From NCBI GenBank assembly GCA_026119935.1, contig JALRMH010000025.1, positions 62,001-126,000 of the forward strand: a stretch of 64,000 nt of DNA, read 5' to 3'. The notes beneath the pieces were generated by a model. The model did no database searches. It was not told the DNA's origin and saw only the letters and a program-made list of their open reading frames with translations. The translations under genes and the position numbers were made by a program. Origin of the DNA: Endothia cerciana. Its lineage: Eukaryota; Ascomycota; Sordariomycetes; Diaporthales; Cryphonectriaceae. Numbering within the stretch: the stretch's first letter is position 1; the number at the start of each line of letters is the position of its first letter. Below, piece after piece: positions 24,032-33,359 of this stretch.

Positions 24032-24805
24032 GAGGAGGCGGCGGCGGCAGCTGGCCCTTCATGTACACCCAACAGCCCGGAGGCTGGGCCGAGCACAGTA
24101 GTCCTCTCCAATTCTCCAGTAGCCATCAACAGACACTGACCTGGTCTTCCAGCGTGGGGCATGGGTTACGGGCGGCGTCCCCACAGGGCCAACGCCAACG
24201 TCAACGACCTCCTCTACCCCGGCGGCAGCAGTGCCGACGCCCTCAGCCTCGACACGCTTGGCGCCCTCTTCACCCGCCTCATACTGCAGAACCACCTGAC
24301 CCGGCTCGCGGGCGACGCTCTCGGGTTTCGCTCCGCCAGTGGCGGTGGTGCGCTCTGGGGGTGCAGCCTCCCATCGCCCTCACCCTCCCCGCCGTCCTGT
24401 CATTACCACGGCTGCACCGGCCCTGGCTCCGGGAACGTCAACATGTGCGGCTACACCAACAATATCAACATGGCCTGCATGTGCCACACCTGCCCGGCCG
24501 CCACGAGGCCGTACATGGGCTCCAATAATGTCTTTGTCATCCCCGCCGGGCATGTTCAGCAGCCTGATGGTGGCGGCGGGCTCGGGTTGGGAAGCCTCGG
24601 CCTGAACAACAACAATCTCAACACATTTCTTAGTGGGTTAGGCCTGGCCTTGGGCGCGACGGGGTCCGGATGCGGCGGCGGAGGTGTGAACCTCTCACCA
24701 GCGGCTGGGTTTTCCATTCCTGTGTTTGGCGGAGGCCTGGGGGAACAGATGAGCCACAGCAGGCCAGGGTTCAGCTGTACCCGGTGCAACTTCCAGATGA
24801 TGTGA
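23983..24805 (+). CDS. Unrecognised glycine-rich protein with polyglycine N-terminus and Cys/His cluster
   Basis: Exons 23983-24097 and 24153-24805, joined by a 55-bp intron (GTAGTC...TTCCAG) in matching phase, give 255 residues. Residues 1-6 are MRGRYW. A run of about 14 glycines follows, encoded largely by a GGA repeat at 24001-24040, then SWPFMYTQQPGGWAEHTWGM. A predicted helical segment (LSLDTLGALFTRLILQNHLT) follows, then a cluster of Cys and His between about residues 120 and 150 (CHYHGC, CGYTN, ACMCHTC), and a Gly/Leu/Asn-rich region. The end is GFSCTRCNFQMM, a CxxC pair. There is no signal peptide. The alternating Gly-rich and CxxC parts could bind metal or RNA, but I recognise no family. 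The model depends on the inferred intron; the larger exon alone is open from 24161. Confidence 0.55.
24001..24052 (+). repeat. Trinucleotide GGA/GGC repeat encoding polyglycine
   Basis: A G9-10 run is followed by about ten GGA units and three GGC units. In the frame of the gene at 23983 they encode an uninterrupted glycine tract. Such runs vary in length between strains. Confidence 0.7.
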
Positions 24806-25049
24806 TGGGGCGGCAGCAAGATTAGGTTGTCCTACTACAGTCAAGCACATAGAGCGGATGAGGTGGCAATTGTGGGGTGATGGGACTTTCACAAACATGA
24901 ACATGTGCTCCAGGACCCTTTGCCAAACCATTCGCTGCCCGTTCTATTACTCCTGCGCACCACCTGTCCCAGCCCCGGCCGCCGCAAGGACTGATGCGAA
25001 GTCTCATGTACATGCGAACATTCCACCTAATCTACACCCGTGTCCCTCC

Positions 25050-26718
25050 TCAGAAGTGGATGGCCTTCGAGTACGTCGCCATGGCAGCCTCCTTGAACGC
25101 CTCCGCCAGCGTAGGGTGGGCGTGGCATGTCCGTGCGATGTCCTCAGACGACGCGCCGTATTCCAGAGCCAGTGTGCCCTCAGCAATCATCTCGCCGGCG
25201 TTAGGGCCAATGATGTGCACGCCCAGCAGCCTGTCGGTCTCGGGGTCCGCCAGCATCTTGACCATGCCGTCGGTCTCGAGGTTCGTCTTCGCACGGGAGT
25301 TGGCGCTGAAGGGGAAGGTTCCAACGCGGTAGGGGGTGCCGGCGCTCTTGAGGTCCTGCTCGCTCTGGCCGACCCATGCGACCTCGGGGTAGGTGTACAT
25401 GACGGATGGGATGCAGCCGTAGTTTACATGGCCGTAGCCCTTCTTGATGTATTCGACGACCGCCACAGCCTCCTCCTCGGCCTTGTGCGCAAGCATGGGT
25501 CCGAAGGTGACGTCTCCGACGCATCGGATGTGGGGGAGCTTGGTCCGGTACTCCTGGTCGATTATGACGCGTCCGCGCTCGTCCAGCTCCATGCCGATGT
25601 TCTCCAGGCCCAGGCCGGCAGTGTAAGGCCGGCGGCCAATGGCAACAAGGACGACGTCGGCGTCCATCTATGATGTTGGCCGCGATGTTAGCAAGACTGC
25701 TCCTCACTAGATAGATCCGGTCGCAAAGGTGACTTACGGACTCGGCCTTGCCGCCCTTGGCAGCGTCAACATCCAGCTTGACCTTCTCGCCAGAGCTATC
25801 GCCACTGACGACCTTGGTGTTCAGCTTGAAGTCGATGCCCTGCTTCTTCAGGATCTTCTGGGTCTGCTTGGCGATCTCCTGGTCCATACCGGGGCCACCG
25901 ATCTGGCCCAGGAACTCCACAACGGTTACCTTGGCGCCCAGGCGGGACCAAACAGAAGCCATCTCCAGGCCAATGATACCGCCGCCGATGACGATCATCG
26001 TCTCAGGGACCTGCTCCAGAGCGATAGCGCCGGTGCTCGTGACGACCTTCTTCTCGTCGATCTCCAGGCCGGGGAAGGGGGTAGCCTCGGAGCCGGTGGC
26101 GATCAGGATGTTCTTGCCCACGACGCTGGTCTCGCCCCCGTCATTCAGCTGGACCTTGATCTCGTGCTCGCTGGCGAAGGAGCCGGTGCCCTTGATGTAC
26201 TCGACGCCGTTCTTCTTGAAGAGGAACTCGACACCCTTGGTCAGACCCGAGACGGAGGTGTCCTTTGCCTTCATGAGCTGGGCGAGGTTGAGCTTGACAT
26301 CGTTGACCTCGATACCGCGGTTCTTGGTGTCGTGGAGGATGGTGTGGTAGAGATGTGAGTTGTTGAGGAGGGACTTGGAGGGGATGCAGCCGACATTCAG
26401 ACACGTACCGCCGAGGGTACCGCGCTTCTCGATACAGGCAACCTAGAAAGAGAGATACCGGATCAGCAGGGCCAAAATGACGCGGCGCCAACCCGCAGGG
26501 GCGCCCTCGCCGGGTTGCTCAGCACGCACCTTCAATCCCTCCTGACCGGCCTTGATGGCGGCAACGTAGCCGGCAACACCACCACCGATGATGACCAGGT
26601 CCCTCTCCTCAGCCTCGGTGGCATACGCCCGCCTCCATCTCGGGCAGACTACGGGCAGGGTGGGCTTCGTGAACGCAGAGCGGACCGCGGTGCGCGGTAT
26701 TAAACGGCTGGCGAGCAT
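25050..26718 (-). CDS. LPD1: Dihydrolipoamide dehydrogenase, mitochondrial (E3)
   Basis: E3 re-oxidises dihydrolipoamide with FAD and NAD+ for the pyruvate, 2-oxoglutarate and branched-chain dehydrogenase complexes and the glycine cleavage system. Exons 26718-26530, 26442-25738 and 25667-25050; introns 87 and 70 bp; 503 residues. A basic mitochondrial presequence ends near residue 35 (RWRRAYATEAEERD). The FAD site is DLVIIGGGVAGYVAA. The redox disulfide is C77/C82 (GGTCLNVGC). The NAD-binding motif is IVIGGGIIGLEMASVWSRLG, and ADVVLVAIGRRPYT and CVGDVTFGPMLAHKAEEE follow. The active-site His is H482 in HAHPTLAE. All catalytic elements are intact. It converges on the glycine-rich gene. Confidence 0.97.
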
Positions 26719-27351
26719 CTTGTCTCGTCTTGCGTGTGTTTGCGCCGGGTACCAAGACACGAAAGTTGAGGGAGGATGGGAGGACAGGCGCAGAAGTAAG
26801 AGGCTGCGAGTAGCCTACGAAAGCGGCGCGGGCAAGAAATCAGAAGTGGCGACGCGAGAGGGATGCACGCTACTACAGGTCTCGTGCCTGTGTGCGGGCT
26901 GGTTTAGTAATGCGAGAAGGTGGAAGAATTCGAAGAGGTGAGCTCGATTTCCGCGTCGTCATGAGCCCTCTGACAAGTTCGAGGCCGGGGGCACGGAGGT
27001 CAAGGTGTAGTGGATGAGCTTTTTTTTTTGGCGCGAGCTGTGGCAAGCAGCGAGCTGCTGTGCTGTGCTGTGCCGTGCCTGAGCCGCTACCAACCCTGCA
27101 CACTCCATGCCCCGTCCCCTTTCTTTCCCGGCCCCTCGGGTCGAAAAAGAAACCCACCAAGCCGGGACGACGACCTCTGGGGCTACGTGGACCAACATCA
27201 ATCACCCTCCCTCTTGGATGTGATATCTATTCTTAAACTCATTGAGCCGGCCCTACGAGATGTTCTCCGAGCTATGCGCCCCGTCTAGACAATATGCTCG
27301 TGCAACCAAGGGTCTCCAATATCGCCGTCGAGGTGTCCCCAGTCTCGCCTC
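26719..27351. other. LPD1 upstream and SGD1 downstream region
   Basis: About 630 bp between two minus-strand genes. It should hold the SGD1 3' UTR and LPD1 promoter. A T9 run lies at 27020-27028. No gene is recognised. Confidence 0.45.
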
Positions 27352-29898
27352 CTACTCGTCCAGGTCCATCGTCTCCAGCACCTGGGGGCTAGCAGTAAGA
27401 ATCTCAACCGCCATCTGACATGCCTTCTTGACCTTCTTGGCATCCGCTTTGCTTGCGAAGAGGTCCGACTTCACCAGCCTCTTCTTCAGGAAGTACTGCA
27501 GGCCCTTGGACAGCTCCGGCATGTCAGCCACCGACCCTACAACCTTCTCCACGTCGCTCTTCGCCTTCGGCAGCTCCAGGAACATCATGATGAGCATGAC
27601 CTCGAGAAGGTCTCGTGTCTTGGGCCGCACGTAGGCCAGGTTGAGACACTTCAGCACGCTCAGCCCCAGGGCGCCGTGGGCAACCAGGAACCCGAACATC
27701 TTGGCCACGCCGAAGATGCGCCGCGCGTCGATCTCCTCGGCGTCTTCTTCGTCCGCGTCCGCGTCCTCTCCGAAGAGGGACTCTCCTAACCGCCGGAAGA
27801 ACTTCCAGAGGCTGTCTTGGAACGCAAACTTGATCCTGCTGTCCCCACAGACCTTGCGCGCCACCAGCGCGTAGTATGGGTTGTACTGTTGCTCAAGGCT
27901 GGTGCATTGCATCACGACGTACGCGATCTCCTTTTGTCTGTCCTTGTTCAGGCGCAGCTTCATCAACCGATTGTAGGCATCCTGGTAATCACAGGCCGAC
28001 ATGATGGCGATGAAGATCGAGAGACGGACGTCCGTGTTCATGCCATTTTCCTTGCCAACGGCAGCCAGGTCAGGCATCACCTCGTCGTCGCTGCTGAGGT
28101 CAACGCTGTCGGCGTCGTCGCCGTCACCCGTAGCGTCCTCGTTCTGCCTTCTGGGCGGTTCGTCCCGGCCGGCCCAGCTTGCTCCGACGAGCCACCATTT
28201 GCCTCGCTTGTCCGACTCTTCAATGTCCTTCAGCCCAATGCGTAGAGGTTCCGTCGCTTTCAGCTTCCTCGTATGCATTGACCCCAGGAGCTTCTTCATG
28301 CGTGTCGTATGGGCCTGGACCACGGCTGTAGCGCTGACCCCTGCTTTCACCTTGTTGTTCTTCAAGTCATTGATACTCTCGATCATGAACTTGGTGCGGA
28401 CAGACATATTCCCCTCCCCGAACTTCTTGACCGCTGGCCCTATCAGGGCCACAATGTCCTTGAGGGCCAATGGATCGTCGCGCCGAATCGACTGTCCTGC
28501 CATGCGGACTATCCTCAGCAGCAGCTCTGCGTTATGCTCGGAGAGGTTGCTGAGCAGAAGCCGGATGTAGTCGAAAATCAGGTTGCAACGAATCAGCTGG
28601 AAGTTATATAATTCCGACAGGAAGGTGATGAGGTTTGCGGTATGCTTGGCCACATTCTGAGCATCCCCTTCAGGGACTTGTGCGAAATGGTGCTGGAACC
28701 GTTCCACCGTTTGCTGTACCAACTGAGCGCCAAAGTCCGGCCCGGTGATCTGATAAACAGCCGTTGAGAAGCCGGCGTTGAGGATCAGGAGGGTATCCGG
28801 TAAGCTCGTGGGCTCACAGATCTGGATCAACACCAGGTCGACCAGTATGGACGTGACATGTTGCCTAGGGTAATCGCGATATAATTTCTCGATATCGCCA
28901 AGAATAGCGAGAAGGTTTGACTCGGTAAGACGATTGATGAGGCCCTGGGTTTGCCTCCGTATACGTGACAACAGCTCTGCGTCCGAACCGCTGTCCTGAC
29001 GCCGGGCTGGTGGCACGTACTTCTGCGTCGGCGCCGTCGATGTTGTTGGGGCCACGTATGGATTCTCTCGTTTCCGAATCGGCCTCCCTTCCTCTTCAGC
29101 ATTCGAGCCTGAGCTGCTGAGATCATCGCTGTCGCCGTCGAAGCCTTTCCCATCCTCATCGTCATCGAAGTCGGCCTCGCTCCCTAGATCGGCTGTGTCT
29201 TCAAGATCGTCCGAGTCGTCCAAGTCGTCATCGCTGTCTTCCTCGCTTTCTTCCGCGGCCTGACGCAAGGCTTTCCTTCTCTTTTGGGCCAACCACTCAT
29301 CAGCCTCGGCCTTCCGCTTCCTCGTTGCGCCCAGATCTTCATCGGCTCCGCTGTCTGCGTCTAGATCGCCCAAGAGATCACCAAGGCCGTCTTCATCGAA
29401 CGACTTTGGCAAAGATTTCCGATTCTTGATACCCAATTTGCGCTCGAGCGCCGCGATCTCCGCATCCTCTCGGGCCAACTTGTCCTTGGTTGCCTTAGAT
29501 GCCTTGGGGGCAACAGGTCTGCTGGACCCCTCCAGCTCTTCCTCCGGCCCACTATCGTCTCCGTCGTCGTCCGAGAAGCCGCAAAAGGCATCAACGTCAG
29601 ACTCAGGTTGAGCAGCAGCCTTGGTCTTGGGTTTCATTGCTGCCCTTGGCGATTTCTCCGTGGTATCCTTGGTCTTCTGCGAGACGGGTGCGTGAGACGC
29701 AGGGCGCCCAGAAGGGGTCCTCTTCTGCACTGGCACACCCCGCTGCCGCCTCTGAACCCTCTCCTGCTTCCGACACTCCTTTCGTGATGTCTGCGGCTGG
29801 CCCCTCCTCGTAGAAGGCTGGTCAATATCGCCTCCTAACTGCTTCAAGAGACCGGCCGGAAGACTGGGCCGCAGAGGTTCCCGACCTTTGGGCGCCAT
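27352..29898 (-). CDS. SGD1: Nucleolar MIF4G/MA3 protein SGD1 (NOM1 family), 40S biogenesis
   Basis: Sgd1/NOM1 is an essential nucleolar factor for 18S rRNA processing; it was named in yeast as a suppressor of a glycerol defect. The gene is intronless with 848 residues. The first ~300 residues are basic and acidic low complexity (for example SEEDSDDDLDDSDDLED), with basic nuclear/nucleolar-type stretches. The MIF4G domain begins near residue 316 (LLAILGDIEKLYRDYPRQHV) and runs to about 520. The MA3 domain starts near 640 (DVRLSIFIAIMSACDYQDAY, KEIAYVVMQC) and extends to about 760. The C-terminus is helical. ATG 29898 was chosen because MAPKGREPLRPSLPAGLLKQ fits the family N-terminus; 27 open codons upstream begin with a non-ATG. 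It diverges from SRP14. Confidence 0.93.
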   Translation of the reverse strand: MAPKGREPLRPSLPAGLLKQLGGDIDQPSTRRGQPQTSRKECRKQERVQRRQRGVPVQKRTPSGRPASHAPVSQKTKDTTEKSPRAAMKPKTKAAAQPESDVDAFCGFSDDDGDDSGPEEELEGSSRPVAPKASKATKDKLAREDAEIAALERKLGIKNRKSLPKSFDEDGLGDLLGDLDADSGADEDLGATRKRKAEADEWLAQKRRKALRQAAEESEEDSDDDLDDSDDLEDTADLGSEADFDDDEDGKGFDGDSDDLSSSGSNAEEEGRPIRKRENPYVAPTTSTAPTQKYVPPARRQDSGSDAELLSRIRRQTQGLINRLTESNLLAILGDIEKLYRDYPRQHVTSILVDLVLIQICEPTSLPDTLLILNAGFSTAVYQITGPDFGAQLVQQTVERFQHHFAQVPEGDAQNVAKHTANLITFLSELYNFQLIRCNLIFDYIRLLLSNLSEHNAELLLRIVRMAGQSIRRDDPLALKDIVALIGPAVKKFGEGNMSVRTKFMIESINDLKNNKVKAGVSATAVVQAHTTRMKKLLGSMHTRKLKATEPLRIGLKDIEESDKRGKWWLVGASWAGRDEPPRRQNEDATGDGDDADSVDLSSDDEVMPDLAAVGKENGMNTDVRLSIFIAIMSACDYQDAYNRLMKLRLNKDRQKEIAYVVMQCTSLEQQYNPYYALVARKVCGDSRIKFAFQDSLWKFFRRLGESLFGEDADADEEDAEEIDARRIFGVAKMFGFLVAHGALGLSVLKCLNLAYVRPKTRDLLEVMLIMMFLELPKAKSDVEKVVGSVADMPELSKGLQYFLKKRLVKSDLFASKADAKKVKKACQMAVEILTASPQVLETMDLDE

Positions 29899-30375
29899 CA
29901 CTGCTGTTCCACGGTGTCGGCTATCCCAGGGATGGCGCTGGTTGCAGATGAGAGGGATAGACTTGCTGATGAAAGGCACTTGTAAGTTGCAGGTGAGAAA
30001 GCCAGAAATTCAAGTACACCAGACAGAACTGCATTGAACTTTTTTGTGGGGCCCTACAAACCGCTAAAAACTGCGGGAGTGGCACCCAGCATACCAGAAT
30101 TCCTCCCCAAAGTGGTCGACTCTAGCGCACTTGAGATGTCCAACTGTGGGGCCACCCCATGTGGCAGACGCCCACCTAAAACCGACTTCACCTCAATTCA
30201 CTCACAGCTCATGTGAGCCCGCCCTTGTCATCAACATCAGGCTGAGCCTGCCTCTCACTTCTCGCCCTCTGTGCCTCTGCACACCTCCAACGTGACTTGA
30301 AAACCTACCAGTATCTATCTTCCAACCATAGCAACACATGATTGCGGGCACATAATTCCGACCCATCTGCCCACC
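29899..30375. promoter_or_regulatory. Divergent SGD1/SRP14 intergenic region
   Basis: These 477 bp separate the start codons of a ribosome-assembly factor and an SRP subunit, so a shared growth-linked promoter is possible. I see no strong motif that I can name. Confidence 0.45.
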
Positions 30376-31045
30376 ATGCCAGAGAAATTTCTCTCCCACG
30401 ATGAGGTTTGACTGTCCCTCACTGGCAATGATAATTTCCAGACTCCTTCAGCCAACATAACATCTAGTTTCTCAACAAGCTGGGAGAGATCTTTGCTTCC
30501 CGGAAGGGCAAGGATCATGGCTCGATCTATCTGACCCAAAAACGACGTACGGCCCCATTCCCCGGCTCATGGCCGCTTTCTCCCTCTCCTGCATACGTCC
30601 GCGTGGCCACGTACAAGTGTGCCTGAGATGAACCACGCACAACCTGAAGCGTCCCCACGCCGATGGGCAGAGCGGTTCTATCACTTGACCTGCCTCCAGG
30701 CAGCCATGCTGATCAGCCCTCCTAGTCTCCCACAACCAAAACGTCCCCACCCCACGCAAAGAGGATCCCATCGCAGACATCTCCGCCACCCTCGCAGCCG
30801 ACAACAGCTCTGATGCCACCTCAACGCCCTACCCGATCCTCGTGCGCGCCACTAACGGCAAGTCTGGCGAGGGCAGGAGGGCCGGTGGGCGGGTGAAGCT
30901 GGCGACGGTGGTCGACTCAGACGCGCTGGATGCCTTCTACGCGCGGTACGCTGAGATCTGCAAGGCGGGCATGCTGGCGCTCAAGCCAAGGGACAGGAGC
31001 AAGCGGAAGACCAAGGGGAAGAAGAAGAAGGGCGCAGCGGCTTAG
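30376..31045 (+). CDS. SRP14: Signal recognition particle subunit SRP14
   Basis: SRP14 belongs to the Alu domain of SRP, which slows elongation until the ribosome docks at the ER. Three exons: 30376-30405, 30468-30546 and 30726-31045, giving 142 residues. Exon 1 encodes MPEKFLSHDE. Exon 2 carries the diagnostic FLNKLGEIFASRKGKDHGSI and YLTQKR. Exon 3 has YPILVRATNGKSG, DSDALDAFYARYAEICKAGM and ALKPRDRSKRK, ending in a Lys-rich RNA-binding tail. Both joins keep phase. Intron 1 has a weak GTTTGA donor; intron 2 is long for this window (179 bp) with a CTGAT branch-like site near its TAG. The 106-codon last exon alone would be easily overlooked or mis-started. Confidence 0.92.
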
Positions 31046-31497
31046 GGGGTGAGTAGGAGTGGACGAGTCGAAAATCTCGCGATGGGGATCTTCGCCTGGC
31101 TGCGCGGGCTGGGAGGTTCGTCGGCGGGCGGCCTCCTTCGTATAACAACGCCTTCACTTCGGAGCACAGGGTGGCTGCTATGAGTTCGCCATGCCCTCAC
31201 GGGGCCGTTTAGACCAGGTTCGCCGACCGCCGTCCTACTGCGCGAAGATCTCAAGGCTCGGGACAGGTCGATTTTATTGAGCTTGGCCCAGCCAGCGACA
31301 AAGGCTACTGGACGAGCAGGCCAACGATGAAAGAGAGTCTAAAGCGGAGCAAAGTGTTGGGCCTGGGCGGAGGCAGCCATTAGATCTGAATACAAAATGA
31401 TGCTCTTCTGAAGATACCACCCTGACCCCTGTATAGGGACCTAGGGCCCCACGACGATACACTTCGTCCATATTTCACCTCTAGAAACTTGTTACTG
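31046..31497. other. 3' region after SRP14
   Basis: About 450 bp between two converging reading frames. No gene or repeat is recognised. Confidence 0.4.
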
Positions 31498-31710
31498 TCA
31501 CAGATCCTCCTCCAAACTCTCCAAAACCTCCCTCACATTCCTACACCCCTCGCACTCGCCCTTCTCCGGGCGTCTCGCCACTCCGACGTACATGACCAGA
31601 TTCTCTGGGCATCGCACCTCCGGGTCAAAGCACTCGCAGCTGGCCAGCTTCCTGTGCGCCTCCCACCGCTTTCCGCACGTCGTACACTTAAGGTAGTGGA
31701 TCTCGCACAT
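31498..31710 (-). CDS. Small cysteine-rich hypothetical protein
   Basis: A 70-residue frame begins MCEIHYLKCTTCGKRWEAHR and contains CTTC, a CxC pair (SCEC), a further Cys (VRCPEN) and CEGC near the end. The spacing CxxC...CxxC suggests zinc binding. The frame stays open upstream to 32025 without an obvious better ATG, so it may be the last exon of a longer product. No signal peptide. It resembles the many small Cys/His proteins of filamentous fungi, but I cannot name a family. Confidence 0.42.
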   Translation of the reverse strand: MCEIHYLKCTTCGKRWEAHRKLASCECFDPEVRCPENLVMYVGVARRPEKGECEGCRNVREVLESLEEDL

Positions 31711-33359
31711 CTCCTCTACTTGTCTGTCTTCCTCCTCCGGCCTCCCTCCGACCCCCCTGCACTCTCCCCTCTCTTCCTTGGGTTTGTGTGTATGTAATGC
31801 GCCTGTCCCGCTCCCTGGCTTCTCGCTTGTGTAGGATTTGAAGGACGTAGCTCGCTCACGAGGTACTGATGGATATCTGGCTATTTTCGTTGCGTGAGTC
31901 TCGGTTAGGGCACGCTGCAGCACCCCTGAAGTTAGCCTTGTCCGTACTTGTTCGACAGACAGCAGCAGCAGCGGTGTACTTGTCCGCGTCAGCTTGTCAG
32001 TGGCTCGAATGTATGGATCTCCCACACAAGCCTGCGCTCAGGAACATCGGAAGTGGGGCGCGACGTCAGTCTTAATACCCCGACAGGCGCCTTTGAATCC
32101 TTGTGTAGACGAGAAAGTCCATCGAGCCCACATGCTGCTCGTGTACGACCAGACGGCGTTCGTTATACAGCCGTAGGTCGCGGCTGATCGCCGGCAGACA
32201 TGGGAGCGAGCAGGCAAGCAAACTGCCGGTGGCCTGATTCAGAGACCATCGACATCACCAGCTGGGAAAAGCACACCTGTGACGGGGGAAGGCGGTCGGC
32301 GTCAGTCACCTTGACTGTAAAGGTTCAGTCTGAGTCGATAGAACCCAGGGGATCGACAGCGATGAGAGGGACAGAAACATGTTTGTCCGGCACGGCTCGG
32401 AAAATTGTGCTGCCTTCTGACGCAAGCAAGCAGGATCGGTCACACTGCCCGAACCCAGAACGGCACATGTCGCTGACGATCGGGGGTACGAAGACCGTTG
32501 CAAAAGCTGCCTGAATACGCCCCTGAAACGGAGGTGTCAAATTCATCGCGTTGGGTATCATGGAAAGTAGTAACTTTTGAGACGTTCTTGGTCTGCCAGC
32601 GGCCGGCGTCCACAGCGCCGCCGTGAGTGGCACGCCACCTCTGCGCAAACAGATCCTGAGGCCATCACTTTGATCCTCGTAAGCTTTGTGTTGTCAATAT
32701 CATCAGTCCCAACAAAGAAGGGGAAGGAAAAAAAACCCCCAAAGAAAACCACCATAAGACCTGGTACGCCAGCGCTGGCGAACACACCGGAGACAAGGCA
32801 CCAATCAGCTCCAGAACCCATTGCCGGTGACGTTATCGAAACTGTGAGGCCCATAGCGTTCGTTCCGTACACAATCTTACGCGATCATATCACCACTTCA
32901 ACCACTTCACCGCAATACCACGTTCCCTACGCCGGCCCTTCCGCGCCTCCGCGTCGAGGACAATCAGATGCTATTCGACAATCTAAAATAGTGCACGTCC
33001 AACCCCCACTTCGACAACACGAGCCTGGCGTGCAACGGCCGTATCCGGCCGAACCACCCATTCTCGCTTGTCCTTCTGCTGCGTGTTCCCATCTTCATGT
33101 CGTTCACCCCTTTTCTGTCCGCTGACGTCCGCAAAGCATCGCAGGTGATGATCGAGAGCCCATATTGCCTTTTCCGTTTTGAGTAATTTGAAAAACGAGT
33201 TGAAATCGAGGGAAAAGACGACTGATTAAGCAACGTTGGTGTAAGAATGAATGTGAAAGTAAAGGAGACATTCGCTGACAGGAGCGCGCACTCGCGGGAG
33301 ACTTGCGATGCACCTATTGTTGCCCAGCGGGAGCATGAATCGTGGCAGCGGCGGAACGA
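31711..33359. other. Unassigned region downstream of GBP2-like gene
   Basis: About 1.65 kb with no supportable gene. A 182-codon plus-strand frame at 32577-33125 is Pro/Thr-rich without motif. The right end must include the GBP2-like 3' UTR. Confidence 0.4.

Noticed and set aside
25729..26358. Two long plus-strand frames
   Set aside because: Antisense to dihydrolipoamide dehydrogenase exon 2, which has all its catalytic motifs.
32577..33125. 182-codon plus-strand frame
   Set aside because: Pro/Thr-rich, no recognisable motif, atypical start; not supportable as a gene.
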